Shown one piece after another: positions 36,121 through 45,290 of a stretch of 64,000 nucleotides of DNA. Source of the stretch: Laspinema sp963821735 (GTDB lineage: Bacteria > Cyanobacteriota > Cyanobacteriia > Cyanobacteriales > Laspinemataceae). The translations under genes were made by a program, and so were the position numbers. The notes under the pieces are model-generated. The model saw nothing but the letters and a program-made list of their open reading frames with translations. It had not been told where the DNA came from and did not search any database. The stretch lies in NCBI GenBank assembly GCA_963821735.1, contig CAWGFK010000002.1, positions 1,011,943 through 1,075,942 of the forward strand, in the 5' to 3' direction. Within the stretch, counting starts at the first letter, position 1; each line of letters starts with the position of its first letter.

Positions 36121-36233
36121 GGTCATTCGTAGAACCATCATAACATGAACCCAGGCAGAAAGGGAAGAGGCAATCCCAGATAAATTTTTGCGGGGTTCAA
36201 AATGGCGCAAACTCCCCTGGCAGTAGAGTGTGC

Positions 36234-36956
36234 CTAACCCGGTACAGGTTGAGACCAACAGCGCTGAAAAAACTCCCGGAGGCGATCGAGTTCCACATCG
36301 CGCAGATCATCCACCGTCCAATCTGCCTGCCGTTGGAGCATATGAAACGGGTAAGTATTGGCGATGCCAACCACCTGAATCCCCGCCCGTTGAGCCGCCT
36401 GAATCCCAGCCGGAGTATCTTCGATCGCCAAACAATCTCTCGGGGTCAGGTTGAGGTCCGGATATTGCTGATTCAACCGTTCCACCGCCAACAAATAGCC
36501 ATCGGGTTCCGGTTTACTGGCAGTGATGTCATCTCCCGCCACGATCGCCGAGAAATATTGGGCCATATTGGCCCGATTTAACACCAGGTCCACCTCCGAT
36601 CGCAAAGCCCCCGAGACCACCGCTAATTTTAACTGAGCGCCGCGCAGTTTATAAATCAAGTCTTCGACCCCGAGAAAAATCGGCAGCTTATTCAGATTAG
36701 CGAGTCGTTCCTGATAGGCGATCGCCTTGCGAGCAATCAGGGAATTCAGGGCCTCCTCAGTCAAGAACCGACCCCGACTGGCAAATAATTCTGCAATACA
36801 GGCGCGATCGCTACGTCCTAAACAGATTTGCCAGAACTCTCCCTTTTTCGGACGCAAGTTCTCCGCCAGCAGCAACTCATTGATTAGCTCCTCGTGAATC
36901 GACTCATCATTAATGATGACCCCATTGAAATCAAATAAAATCGCTTTTAAACTCAT
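36234..36956 (-). CDS. HAD-superfamily hydrolase, beta-phosphoglucomutase-like
   Basis: A 240-residue HAD phosphatase of the PGMB/GPH type. Motif I is LFDFNGVIINDESIHEEL (nucleophile aspartate plus acid Asp replaced by Asn in the D-x-N-G-V form), motif II is KLAVVSGALRSEVDLVLN, motif III is GDDITASKPEPDGYLLAVER, and motif IV is CLAIEDTPAGIQAAQRAGIQ. The replacement of the second motif-I aspartate by Asn is notable because that residue is the general acid/base. Substrate unknown. It precedes the methyltransferase by about 20 bases in transcription order, so the pair is probably co-transcribed. Confidence 0.9.
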   Translation of the reverse strand: MSLKAILFDFNGVIINDESIHEELINELLLAENLRPKKGEFWQICLGRSDRACIAELFASRGRFLTEEALNSLIARKAIAYQERLANLNKLPIFLGVEDLIYKLRGAQLKLAVVSGALRSEVDLVLNRANMAQYFSAIVAGDDITASKPEPDGYLLAVERLNQQYPDLNLTPRDCLAIEDTPAGIQAAQRAGIQVVGIANTYPFHMLQRQADWTVDDLRDVELDRLREFFQRCWSQPVPG

Positions 36957-36979
36957 GGTGCAATGACCTCCCTCTCTCC

Positions 36980-37846
36980 TTAGTAGCTAGGAGCCCCAAC
37001 CCAGGACTCCTCTTGTTCCGTCCATCTCTGTGACGCCACCGGGGATTCAGGCAAAGGTTTGATCCCGCTGGTTACCTGATTGAGTAACCAAACTTCGGTT
37101 GTCTGGACCGCACCAAATCCTGCTGCACCCATCCAGGCATCCACACTGCCACCGGCATACTCCTGAATATAAGGTTCTTCAAAAATTTGGGTAAGCCACT
37201 CTGTCTGGCGTAGGGTTTTTTGATTGCCATCGAGAATCAAAAACTGTCCCCCAGGTTGCAGGAGTCGGAAACTTTCTTGGGCGATCGCCGAGGCGATTTC
37301 TGTTGGCGTCTCGTGGAAGAGTAACGAAGCGGTTACCAGATCGAAAGAATTGGGGGCAAATCCAGTCTGTTCCGCAGGGCCATGCACCCAGTGAATTTCT
37401 AAACCCGCTTGTTTAGCCTTGTATTCCGCCATCACCAACATATAGGGGGATAAATCCAAACCGATCACTTCCGCATCGGGAAAGGCTTCCTTGAGGCGAA
37501 GCGTCGTCGAACCCGTGCCACAACCCAGGTCCAGGATGCGGCGTGGATGGGTGCGAATGGCATCGATTAACCCTTGACGGACCCAACCTTCATGGGGAGG
37601 AAGCGCATATTGGGTGATCGGGTCGTAACTGACTGCTGCACCCCGATTAAGGTAACCGCCTTCAATGCCGTGAAAATTTTGAGTGATGTAATAGTCGGGG
37701 TACTGCAAATCTGGCCGACTGAGGCGATCGCTTTCGGTTTCCCAGTCGATGCTACGACTTACCTGCTGCATCGCCTTGTCATCGACGAATAGCCAGACGA
37801 CAGGGGCTAAAAACTGCTCAAAAATTGTGTCTTTACGAACGGTCAT
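36980..37846 (-). CDS. Class I SAM-dependent methyltransferase
   Basis: A 288-residue methyltransferase. The SAM-binding motif I is RRILDLGCGTGSTTLRLKEA, with the acidic residue of motif II in VIGLDLSPYMLVMAEYK and motif IV in FDLVTASLLFHETP. The N-terminal 90 residues (MTVRKDTIFEQFLAPVVWLF, QNFHGIEGGYLNRGAAVSYD) are typical of a cyanobacterial family with unknown substrate. It is the upstream gene of the pair with the HAD phosphatase. Confidence 0.9.
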   Translation of the reverse strand: MTVRKDTIFEQFLAPVVWLFVDDKAMQQVSRSIDWETESDRLSRPDLQYPDYYITQNFHGIEGGYLNRGAAVSYDPITQYALPPHEGWVRQGLIDAIRTHPRRILDLGCGTGSTTLRLKEAFPDAEVIGLDLSPYMLVMAEYKAKQAGLEIHWVHGPAEQTGFAPNSFDLVTASLLFHETPTEIASAIAQESFRLLQPGGQFLILDGNQKTLRQTEWLTQIFEEPYIQEYAGGSVDAWMGAAGFGAVQTTEVWLLNQVTSGIKPLPESPVASQRWTEQEESWVGAPSY

Positions 37847-38118
37847 GGTTTGGCCTCAAGATGGTGATGGAGTGGGGTCTTCAGGAGCGATCGCCGACTC
37901 CCAAATGAGTTAATAATCGTTAAAAAAGTTATCAAAATTTTACACAGTATTTTAAACAGTATAGAGATAAGGGATTGCAAAGGCAAAGCGGCAGGGCAAT
38001 CCTGGGGTCAGGGGCGATCGTGCAGTGCCACACAAAATGATTACCCCAGCATCAGTGGGATGGGATATGATGCGATGGCAAACGCAAACAGCCCAACACC
38101 AGCCGAATACAAAAGCTC

Positions 38119-39045
38119 ATGGCTCAAAACTTTGGTCTCTCTATAAAAATTTTTTATGGCGTGGTTGGTATTTTAACCACTTTGGCGATCGATGCCAGTC
38201 TCTCCCACCCCCTACAAGCGCAAGATACCGATTTAGAAACCCTGTGTCGGTTATTTCCTCTTAATTCTCGCTGTCAACAAGTCCCGGGACCGACGCCGGT
38301 CCCACCGGCCCCCGCGCCGATTCCCCCCACTCAACCCCTTCCCCCCACTCAACCCGTTCCCCCTGTACCTCGTCCCGTTCCCCCGTCTGAACCCGCCCCC
38401 CTGCCACCGCGTACCCTACGATTGCTAGAAGAACGCAGTGGGATTGCCGTCTCGGGTCATGTGGGAACCCCGGGGATTGGCGCTCAGGTTACGGGTCGAA
38501 TTTTCTCTAATTTAAACGCGAGAATTGGATTTAGTGGGCTATCCTTCAACAGCAACTTTACAGAAAGCGACATTGAGTATGATACCGATGTAGATTTGCG
38601 GACAATTCCGGCTTTTGTCGATTATTTTCCCAACGAAGACTCGGGATTTCGGATCACCGGGGGTTTGGTTTATAACGGGAATCAGGCATCAGGAGTCGGT
38701 CAGACTTCCACAACTGACGGCATCCCTTCCTATCAAATTGGGAACACGACCTTTGCCGCAGCAGAAGTGGGGACGTTACAAGCTGAAGTTGATTTTCCAG
38801 ATTTTGCACCCTATATTGGGGTCGGTTGGGGTAATCCGGTGGCCTTTGGAAAGCGATGGGGATTTTTTATGGACCTGGGGGTGATGTTTCAGCGATCGCC
38901 CGATGTGACGTTAACAGCCCCCGGTGCCGCATCCAATCCGGCACTAGCCAGTGAACTTGAGCGAGAGCGTGAAGACCTAGAGGATTCGTTAAACCGTTTC
39001 CGATTTTACCCCGTTTTGCAAGTGGGCGTGACTTATCAGTTTTAA
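38119..39045 (+). CDS. Outer-membrane beta-barrel-like protein with proline-rich linker
   Basis: A 308-residue exported protein. The signal peptide is MAQNFGLSIKIFYGVVGILT (cleavage near LQAQD). Residues about 55-100 are a proline-rich linker with repeats of PPTQP and PVPP. The rest is beta-rich (GHVGTPGIGAQVTGRIFSNL, NARIGFSGLSFN, RITGGLVYNGNQASG) and ends in the barrel-type aromatic tail VLQVGVTYQF. This supports a porin-like or OmpA-type barrel in the outer membrane. Specific function not known. Confidence 0.8.
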   Translation: MAQNFGLSIKIFYGVVGILTTLAIDASLSHPLQAQDTDLETLCRLFPLNSRCQQVPGPTPVPPAPAPIPPTQPLPPTQPVPPVPRPVPPSEPAPLPPRTLRLLEERSGIAVSGHVGTPGIGAQVTGRIFSNLNARIGFSGLSFNSNFTESDIEYDTDVDLRTIPAFVDYFPNEDSGFRITGGLVYNGNQASGVGQTSTTDGIPSYQIGNTTFAAAEVGTLQAEVDFPDFAPYIGVGWGNPVAFGKRWGFFMDLGVMFQRSPDVTLTAPGAASNPALASELEREREDLEDSLNRFRFYPVLQVGVTYQF

Positions 39046-39280
39046 CTCACAGGAACCACTGAAGAGAGGATTACACGGTTGTAGGAGCGATCGCCTCTCC
39101 CGGTTTTGGCTCACATTGAACCCCCAGGGCGATCGCCTTGAGAATCCCTAAAGTGAGTGAACGCATATCTGGGATAATTTTGTCAAGTCAAAGACTCAAA
39201 AAATAGAAGTTTTGGGCTACAATCGTCAAGCCAATCCCTCACGGGAAATCCCCCGGTTGCTTCTCTTGAGGATGACTCAG

Positions 39281-39328
39281 GAAAATCGGGGAAAATCGGG
39301 GAAAATGGCAGAAAATCGGGGAAAATCT
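39281..39328 (+). repeat. Short tandem repeat, unit GAAAATCGGG
   Basis: About five copies of a ten-base unit (GAAAATCGGG, one diverged to GAAAATGGCA). A minus-strand open frame across it is probably not a gene. The rest of 39046-39764 shows no gene. Confidence 0.75.
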
Positions 39329-39715
39329 TAGGGAACCGAGTGGGGTGAACACCGCAGGCGGCAGAAGGGTGGAATTTAGTTTTTGGGCGATCGCCCATTT
39401 AATCATCCCAGCCCGTCTGATTCTGCCGCTTTCTCACAGTAAACTAACTTAAAAGAGGGCGACTATCAGCCCTGGTCCTTTAGACCTCAACCGCGATGGG
39501 ATCAGGGGTAAAAAATTGTTCGTTAAACAACAATCCATCCCCAAATTAAAGGACAACTTTAAAAAAGCTCACCGGGAGTAGCGGTTTAAGCAGAACGCTG
39601 TTAACACTCAAACCCATTCAGGAGATGTAGAGGCAATCCTTGAACGGGATTAATTCCCCCAAATAAACCCTAAACCTCAATCACCCAGGGATATCCCTGA
39701 TTGAAAATTTAAACT

Positions 39716-39750
39716 TGCCAGCAAGAAACCCGCAAGAAACCAGCAAGAAA
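39716..39750 (+). repeat. GCAAGAAACC direct repeats before the CapA-like gene
   Basis: Three near-copies of GCAAGAAAC (spaced about 11 bases) immediately before the ribosome-binding site of the CapA-like gene. They could form a repeated regulatory motif or be slippage. Confidence 0.6.
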
Positions 39751-39764
39751 TAGGAGTGAACAGG

Positions 39765-41678
39765 ATGACCAGTTTCAGCACCTTTGCCGAACCCTCAATG
39801 CTCGACTTAGCACGGGCGGGAAATTTTCGGGCGATCGCCTACCTGATTAACTCATATCTGGCCCCCCAAGGCATTTATGCCCGGGTCGAACCCGTCCAAA
39901 AAGGATGCCTGCCGATTCGTCTGGAAATCAATAAGGGGTTAAACTATCAATCGGATTTCTACCAGCAACTCCGTTCGGGTTTAAACAAATTTATCTGTCA
40001 CCAAATCTGGCGGCTCAACTCCGAAGTGATTGATGGCGTTCGCATCATCGCCACAGGGGCTAACCCCGTCGGAAATTCTGACTTATTGTGGCAGCAGTCC
40101 ATCCGCATTGTTACCCCAGCCAACCAGCAACGCAGAAATCAGCATTTACAGCGGCTGCTCGATGGGGTCTCCCGCGCCGCAGCTTGGATTAACTATAAAG
40201 TTTTTAGATTATTTTTAGTCGCAGGCGTCTCCGTCAGTGCCTTTATCATGGGCAGTGCGATCGGCTACTTGCAACTGCGCGACCAATCCCAAACTAACCC
40301 GATTGTTTCCCCCCAAACTGCCTCCAATCCAGTCAATGGAGCGCCGGAACGGCCCAAAGTGGTCCAAGCGGCCTTGGAAACCGTTCCAGTCATTGAACAT
40401 ACCGATGTCATCAACCCCAATGACCCGACGGTTACCCTGATGATGAGCGGCGATGTCACCCTCGGTCATGGGTTTGAAGACCTGATCGGGAGTGATTATA
40501 CCTGGGCCTTTGACCAAATGCCCGAATACCGCGAGGCAGATATGGCAATGGTCAACCTCGAAGGTACCTTGACCACCGCCAATACCAAACTAGAAAAAAC
40601 CTTTAATTTTAAAGCCGACCCCTCCTCCGTGGAGGTGCTCACCTCTGGAGGCGTTGATATTGTCAACCTGGGCAATAATCACGCGATGGACTACCAGGGT
40701 CCCGGACTCCAGGAAACCCTGAAAACTTTAGAAAAAGCCGGGATTCATGCCATTGGAGCCGGGATGGAGATTACAGAAGCCCGACGTCCTAAAATTATTG
40801 ATGTTAAAGGTCAGCGAATCGCCTACTTCGGTTACTATGCGGCAGATTATCATGCCGCAGCCGCAGCCGTACCCGGGACCAATCACGGCATGGAACAGCG
40901 GATTGCCGAGGATATCCAGGCCGTTCGGGATGAAGTAGACTGGATTGTGGTGAATTTTCACTGGGGCGTAGAACTGGCCAATTATCCGGAAATTTGGCAG
41001 AGCGAATTGGCCTATTTTACGATTGACCAAGGAGCCGATGTGATCGTCGGTCATCATCCTCATGTGTTGCAGGGGGCAGAAATTTATAAGGGACGGCCTA
41101 TTGCTTACTCTCTGGGGAATTTTATTTTTGGAGGGAATGCTCGCAGCGATTATGATACCGCTGTCCTGAAAGTGTCCTTGCGAGAGGAACAAATGAAGGT
41201 GGAATTTTTACCCGTTGAGGTCCGCAAGTATCAGCCTAAAGTGGTCAGAGGGGAAAGGGGCGATCGCATCCTTGAACATATCGATATGATCTCTGGGGTT
41301 TTTGAGGAACCGATGACTTCTCCGATGATTCTGGATGCTCGTCAATCTAAAGTGGTCACTTCGGGAGATACGTTGTTTGACTCCCAAAAAGCGGCTGAGA
41401 TTCAGTCTGATCCAGCAGGGGAAGCAGAGTTACCCAGCGATCAAAATGAGGCGTTTAATGCTTCCCCCTTTACGAATGACTTGGGTGAGCCTCTGACTTT
41501 TGGAGAAGCTGATAAATTGGCCGAGGCTGAACCTGCATCTCCACCTCAATCAAATGGGACCTCTCAGGCTGTGGGGATAGCCCTGGCTGCTGCAGCGGCA
41601 GGGGGTGCGATCGGCGTAGCCGGTCGGAACAAGAAAATCAAACTGCCGCAGTTCCCTAAGAGCCTGGTTTCTAGCTAG
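39765..41678 (+). CDS. CapA family metallophosphatase-like protein
   Basis: A 637-residue protein of the CapA/PgsA type, often linked to poly-glutamate or capsule. The start at ATG 39765 is chosen because AGGAG lies eight bases upstream; an in-frame GTG at 39756 is the alternative. The N-terminal 130 residues (MTSFSTFAEPSMLDLARAGN) form a separate domain seen in cyanobacterial homologues. A transmembrane helix follows (VAGVSVSAFIMGSAIGYLQL). Then come the metallophosphatase motifs LMMSGDVTLGHGFEDL, VNLGNNHAMDYQGPGL, NFHWGVELANYP and VGHHPHVLQGAEIYKGRPIA. The C end has a second hydrophobic glycine-alanine stretch. Confidence 0.9.
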   Translation: MTSFSTFAEPSMLDLARAGNFRAIAYLINSYLAPQGIYARVEPVQKGCLPIRLEINKGLNYQSDFYQQLRSGLNKFICHQIWRLNSEVIDGVRIIATGANPVGNSDLLWQQSIRIVTPANQQRRNQHLQRLLDGVSRAAAWINYKVFRLFLVAGVSVSAFIMGSAIGYLQLRDQSQTNPIVSPQTASNPVNGAPERPKVVQAALETVPVIEHTDVINPNDPTVTLMMSGDVTLGHGFEDLIGSDYTWAFDQMPEYREADMAMVNLEGTLTTANTKLEKTFNFKADPSSVEVLTSGGVDIVNLGNNHAMDYQGPGLQETLKTLEKAGIHAIGAGMEITEARRPKIIDVKGQRIAYFGYYAADYHAAAAAVPGTNHGMEQRIAEDIQAVRDEVDWIVVNFHWGVELANYPEIWQSELAYFTIDQGADVIVGHHPHVLQGAEIYKGRPIAYSLGNFIFGGNARSDYDTAVLKVSLREEQMKVEFLPVEVRKYQPKVVRGERGDRILEHIDMISGVFEEPMTSPMILDARQSKVVTSGDTLFDSQKAAEIQSDPAGEAELPSDQNEAFNASPFTNDLGEPLTFGEADKLAEAEPASPPQSNGTSQAVGIALAAAAAGGAIGVAGRNKKIKLPQFPKSLVSS

Positions 41679-41845
41679 GACAACGGCGATCAATCTTCCC
41701 CAGGGGGAGCAGGGTCTGAGGGTAGGGTTCTGAATCAACCCCGTGGGAACTTCCCCTTGACTATCCGATCGCCGTAAAGTTACAACCGTAAAGACTGGGA
41801 TAATTGCTGACCCCGATCATTCGACTCAAGGACAAAGGATAAACA

Positions 41846-42715
41846 GTGTTTGCGATCGCCGTGAAAGAAGAACAATATAAGACCTACATCCTCTGCGACC
41901 AACCCGCTCAATCCCGGGTCGAAGTCGTTCCCGAACGGGGTGGCATCATCACCAGTTGGCAAGTTCAAGGTCATGACCTCCTCTATCTGGATGCCGAACG
42001 CTTTGCCAACCCGGATTTAAGTGTCCGTGGCGGCATCCCCATCTTGTTTCCGATATGTGGGAATTTGCCGAATAACACCTATAGCTATCAAGGCAAAGAG
42101 TACACTCTCAAACAACATGGGTTTGCCCGGGATTTACCTTGGGAAGTCACCGAGGGGGTGACCAAGGACCTAGCGAGCCTTACCCTGATTCTCAACAGTA
42201 GCGATCGCACCCGTGCCGTTTATCCCTTTGATTTTGAACTGGCCTTTACCTACAAGCTCAAAGGCAATAGCCTGGAAATCGACCAACGCTACACCAACAC
42301 CGGCGATCGGCCTATGCCCTTTTCCACCGGACTCCATCCGTACTTTTGGGCACCGGATAAGTCCAAACTCCAATTTAAAATTCCCGCAGTCCAATACCGC
42401 GACCAAAGAACCCAGACTAAACATCCCTTCACCGGCAGCTTTGACCTCAACGTAGACGAAATCGATGCCGCCTTTACCAAAATTACCGGACTCGCTGCCA
42501 CGGCGATCGACCACAGTCGCCGCTTGCAAGTCCGGTTACTGTTTAAGGCCAGTTATTCCAACGTCGTCTTTTGGACCCTCAAAGACAAAGACTTCTACTG
42601 TCTCGAACCTTGGACCGCCCCCCGAAACGCCCTCAACACCGGGCTACACCTGCTGAATCTGCAACCCGGAGACAAGTGGGAAACCCAAGTTCGCCTCACC
42701 GTCGATTTTTTTTAA
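41846..42715 (+). CDS. Aldose 1-epimerase family protein
   Basis: A 289-residue galactose-mutarotase-like protein (GTG start 41846) that probably interconverts sugar anomers or sugar phosphates. The motifs are PERGGIITSWQVQGHDLLYL, RGGIPILFPICGNLPNNTYS, KQHGFARDLPWEV (catalytic His) and STGLHPYFWAPDKS. The C end has YCLEPWTAPRNALNTGLHLL, with the conserved glutamate. It lies between the CapA-like gene and tRNA-Lys. Confidence 0.92.
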   Translation: MFAIAVKEEQYKTYILCDQPAQSRVEVVPERGGIITSWQVQGHDLLYLDAERFANPDLSVRGGIPILFPICGNLPNNTYSYQGKEYTLKQHGFARDLPWEVTEGVTKDLASLTLILNSSDRTRAVYPFDFELAFTYKLKGNSLEIDQRYTNTGDRPMPFSTGLHPYFWAPDKSKLQFKIPAVQYRDQRTQTKHPFTGSFDLNVDEIDAAFTKITGLAATAIDHSRRLQVRLLFKASYSNVVFWTLKDKDFYCLEPWTAPRNALNTGLHLLNLQPGDKWETQVRLTVDFF

Positions 42716-42723
42716 AAAACCCC

Positions 42724-42753
42724 TTGCTTTTTTAAAACAGCCTGTGCTAATGT
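42724..42753 (+). promoter_or_regulatory. Candidate promoter of tRNA-Lys
   Basis: TTGCTT (42724-42729) and TAATGT (42748-42753) are 18 bases apart and about 30 bases before the tRNA. Motif evidence only. Confidence 0.45.
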
Positions 42754-42781
42754 AGCTAAGGTGCTGAAAAAGAAAGCACGC

Positions 42782-42853
42782 GGGTCGCTAACTCAACGGT
42801 AGAGTATTCGGCTTTTAACCGACTAGTTCCGGGTTCGAATCCCGGGCGACCCA
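42782..42853 (+). tRNA. tRNA-Lys (anticodon TTT)
   Basis: A 72-nucleotide cloverleaf. Acceptor GGGTCGC/GCGACCC, D arm ACTC/GAGT, anticodon arm TTCGG-CTTTTAA-CCGAC with anticodon TTT, T arm CCGGG-TTCGAAT-CCCGG, discriminator A. No encoded CCA. Confidence 0.96.
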
Positions 42854-42860
42854 TAAATTT

Positions 42861-42958
42861 GTCCGTTGTCATTTTTCCATTGTCATTTGTTATTGAGGAC
42901 CAATGACCAAGGACCAGTGACCAATGACCAACGACCAATGACAATAGACAAAATTTCC
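42861..42958 (+). repeat. ACCAATGACC repeat array
   Basis: Degenerate direct repeats (GACCAATGACCAA, GGACCAGTGACC and relatives) after tRNA-Lys. Same family as 29849-29959, opposite orientation relative to the sequence. Confidence 0.7.
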
Positions 42959-42975
42959 AATTCTGAGATGAAAAC

Positions 42976-43004
42976 GTTATAAAGTTCTCATTTTTAGATA
43001 TAAT
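42976..43004 (+). promoter_or_regulatory. Candidate promoter of the aldolase gene
   Basis: A perfect TATAAT (42999-43004) lies 17 bases after a weak GTTATA (42976-42981), about 95 bases before the aldolase ATG. Motif evidence only. Confidence 0.5.
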
Positions 43005-43099
43005 TCGTAAAAATCTGAAATTTGTCTTAAACTTGTTGTAACAATTTCAGCTTGTCCATACCCCATCGCTGAAAAAAAAAGTAATTAGGAGGACCATCT

Positions 43100-44179
43100 A
43101 TGGCGCTTGTACCTATGCGGTTAATGCTGGATCATGCAGCAGAGAACGAGTACGGCATTCCGGCCTACAACGTCAACAACATGGAGCAGATCCAAGCGAT
43201 CATGCAGGCTGCTGACGAAACCAACAGCCCCGTGATTCTGCAAGCTTCTCGTGGTGCACGCAAATATGCAGGGGAAAACTTCCTCCGCCACCTGATCTTA
43301 GCCGCAGTGGAAACCTACCCCCACATCCCCATTGCCATGCACCAAGATCATGGCAACGCACCTTCCACCTGCTACTCTGCCATGCGTCAAGGGTTCACCA
43401 GCGTCATGATGGATGGCTCCTTGGAAGCAGATGCTAAAACCCCAGCCAGCTACGAGTACAACGTGGAAGTCACCCGCGAAGTCGTGAAAGTGGCTCACTC
43501 CATCGGCGTCAGCGTCGAAGGCGAACTCGGTTGCTTGGGTTCTTTGGAAACCGGCATGGGTGAAGCAGAAGATGGTCACGGGTTTGAAGGAAAACTCTCC
43601 CATGATCAACTGCTGACCGACCCGGATCAAGCCGTTGACTTCGTTGAGCAAACCCAAGTGGATGCTCTAGCAGTGGCGATCGGAACCAGCCACGGTGCCT
43701 ACAAATTCACCCGTAAACCCACCGGGGAAATCTTAGCAATCAGCCGGATCGAAGAAATTCACCGCCGCTTGCCGAACACCCACTTGGTCATGCACGGTTC
43801 TTCCTCCGTACCCCAAGACTTGATCGAACTGATCAACAAATACGGTGGAACCATCCCCGAAACCTACGGCGTGCCCGTCGAAGAAATCCAAAAAGGAATC
43901 AAATGCGGTGTTCGTAAAGTGAACATCGACACCGATAACCGTTTGGCAATCACTGCGGCAGTCCGTGAGGCCCTGGCCCAAAATACCAAGGAATTTGACC
44001 CCCGTCACTTCCTGAAACCTTCCATCAAATATATGCAAAAAGTCTGTTCCGATCGCTACCAAGCCTTTGGAACTGCCGGTAACGCCTCCAAGATCAAGCA
44101 AGTCAGTCTCGATGACTTCGCCGCCAAGTACGCCAAAGGCGAACTTGACGCCACCATCAAAAAGGCCGTCACCGCCTAA
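43100..44179 (+). CDS. fba: Class II fructose-bisphosphate aldolase
   Basis: The zinc-dependent aldolase of the Calvin cycle and glycolysis (FBP to DHAP plus G3P; also sedoheptulose bisphosphate). The product is 359 residues and starts MALVPMRLMLDHAAENEYGI after AGGAGG. Zinc-site and catalytic motifs are present: IAMHQDHGNAPSTCYSAMRQ, SVEGELGCLGSLETGMGEAE, AIGTSHGAYKFTRKPTGEIL and LVMHGSSSVPQDLIELINKY. The codon use is strongly C-ending, as expected of a highly expressed gene. It is transcribed alone, from its own promoter to the terminator at 44243. Confidence 0.97.
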   Translation: MALVPMRLMLDHAAENEYGIPAYNVNNMEQIQAIMQAADETNSPVILQASRGARKYAGENFLRHLILAAVETYPHIPIAMHQDHGNAPSTCYSAMRQGFTSVMMDGSLEADAKTPASYEYNVEVTREVVKVAHSIGVSVEGELGCLGSLETGMGEAEDGHGFEGKLSHDQLLTDPDQAVDFVEQTQVDALAVAIGTSHGAYKFTRKPTGEILAISRIEEIHRRLPNTHLVMHGSSSVPQDLIELINKYGGTIPETYGVPVEEIQKGIKCGVRKVNIDTDNRLAITAAVREALAQNTKEFDPRHFLKPSIKYMQKVCSDRYQAFGTAGNASKIKQVSLDDFAAKYAKGELDATIKKAVTA

Positions 44180-44242
44180 ATTGTAAAAATTGGCCCAGGT
44201 AAGAGCAAACAATTTTAACTCTTATCTGCCATTTTCATCAAT

Positions 44243-44283
44243 AAAAAAAAGGGTAGTGCAATGTATGCACCACCCTTTTTTTT
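44243..44283 (+). terminator. Rho-independent terminator of fba
   Basis: AAAAGGGTAGTGCA and TGCACCACCCTTTT form the stem around ATGTA, followed by a run of T. Confidence 0.88.
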
Positions 44284-44290
44284 GCATTCC

Positions 44291-44428
44291 AAGTTCGTAG
44301 TAACGACTTCAGTCGTTCTCTTTCTTAGTTCGTAGTAACGCCTTCAGTCGTTATCTTTCTTAGTTCGTAGTAACGACTTCAGTCGTTATCCCCTCCGGTG
44401 TTCGTAGTAACGACTTCAGTCGTTCCCG
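44291..44428 (+). repeat. Four copies of TTCGTAGTAACGACTTCAGT repeat
   Basis: Each copy has TTCGTAGTAACGNCTTCAGT followed by CGTT. The core AACGACTTCAGTCGTT is a near-perfect palindrome. Copies are spaced about 35 bases with TCTTTCTTAG or similar between them. Reverse-oriented copies lie at 45291-45548 on the other side of the HEAT-like gene. Confidence 0.8.
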
Positions 44429-44442
44429 AATCGTTCATAAAA

Positions 44443-45285
44443 TTACCCTCTAAAAAAGGTAGTTTCTTCCACCAACTGTCCCACAAAGGTTTCTAACTCT
44501 TCTATAGAGTAGTGATAAAGCCGGTTCCCATAGAGGTAATTATCGAATTGTCCAGAAACCTGAAAAAAAGATAAACCGGGCTTTAATCGTTGTAACTCTT
44601 TTTTTTGTTTTTTATATTCAGACTTCGACAAATTTTCTTGACGCCAGCGAAGATTTAATTTTAGAAATTGATACTCATAGTTTGCCTCTGCTTGTACCCA
44701 AAAATTTGAATCATCACAGAGAGATTCACAAACCTTGTATTTCATTAAAAATATTTCATCCGTTTCATCGGGAGAGTTATAAATCAATTCCCCCAAGATT
44801 GTCAAAACTGCCCATCGGGTGAGGTACTGCGGACTGGCTACCATACTCTGAATGACATCCCCAGGATGATCTACCCCTAGCCAAAATAACTCTCCCACCA
44901 GTCTCGGTAATAGAATCGGGTCTTGATCCCGGAATTGATGGAAAGCCTGGAGTAAAATCGGGATGCTATCGTAACTGCATATCTTTCCTAGGGTATAAAT
45001 GACTTGTTTGCGGATGAAATGATTATCTGAGAGGACAAGACGTTCTAATTCGGGAACGATCGCCCCCTGGGAGTGACTTTCCCAACCTTCCTCGCAAATC
45101 GGATTTTGAGAACCCAAGAGGACAGCATCTGTAATAAACAGGCAAGTTGCATTAATGGTTTCTAAATCTTCACTGTGAAGAAGCTGAATTAAAGTCTCGT
45201 CTGCCCCTGGGGACTTGACAATTTCAGCGAGATAATCTGAGTCGTTTAAATAATTTAGATAGTTGAGAATTTTAGGTTTTAGCAT
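44443..45285 (-). CDS. HEAT-repeat-like protein
   Basis: A 280-residue soluble, helical protein. The open frame extends upstream to 45561, but that extension is repeat DNA. The start at ATG 45283-45285 gives MLKPKILNYLNYLNDSDYLA. Paired helices of HEAT type are visible (VPELERLVLSDNHFIRKQVI, YTLGKICSYDSIPILLQAFH, LTRWAVLTILGELIYN), so a protein-protein scaffold is likely. It lies just downstream of the broken twin-ATPase gene on the same strand, boxed by repeats. No catalytic motif was seen. Confidence 0.75.
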   Translation of the reverse strand: MLKPKILNYLNYLNDSDYLAEIVKSPGADETLIQLLHSEDLETINATCLFITDAVLLGSQNPICEEGWESHSQGAIVPELERLVLSDNHFIRKQVIYTLGKICSYDSIPILLQAFHQFRDQDPILLPRLVGELFWLGVDHPGDVIQSMVASPQYLTRWAVLTILGELIYNSPDETDEIFLMKYKVCESLCDDSNFWVQAEANYEYQFLKLNLRWRQENLSKSEYKKQKKELQRLKPGLSFFQVSGQFDNYLYGNRLYHYSIEELETFVGQLVEETTFFRG

Positions 45286-45290
45286 TTTTA

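Noticed and set aside
39183..39398. 71-residue open frame on minus across tandem repeats
   Set aside because: Its sequence is mainly the translated GAAAATCGGG repeat.
42756..42944. 62-residue open frame on minus over tRNA-Lys
   Set aside because: It reads through the reverse complement of the tRNA gene and the ACCAATGACC repeats.
44291..44428. CRISPR array
   Set aside because: Spacers are not unique, the units are only about 35 bases apart with near-identical gaps, and no cas gene is near.
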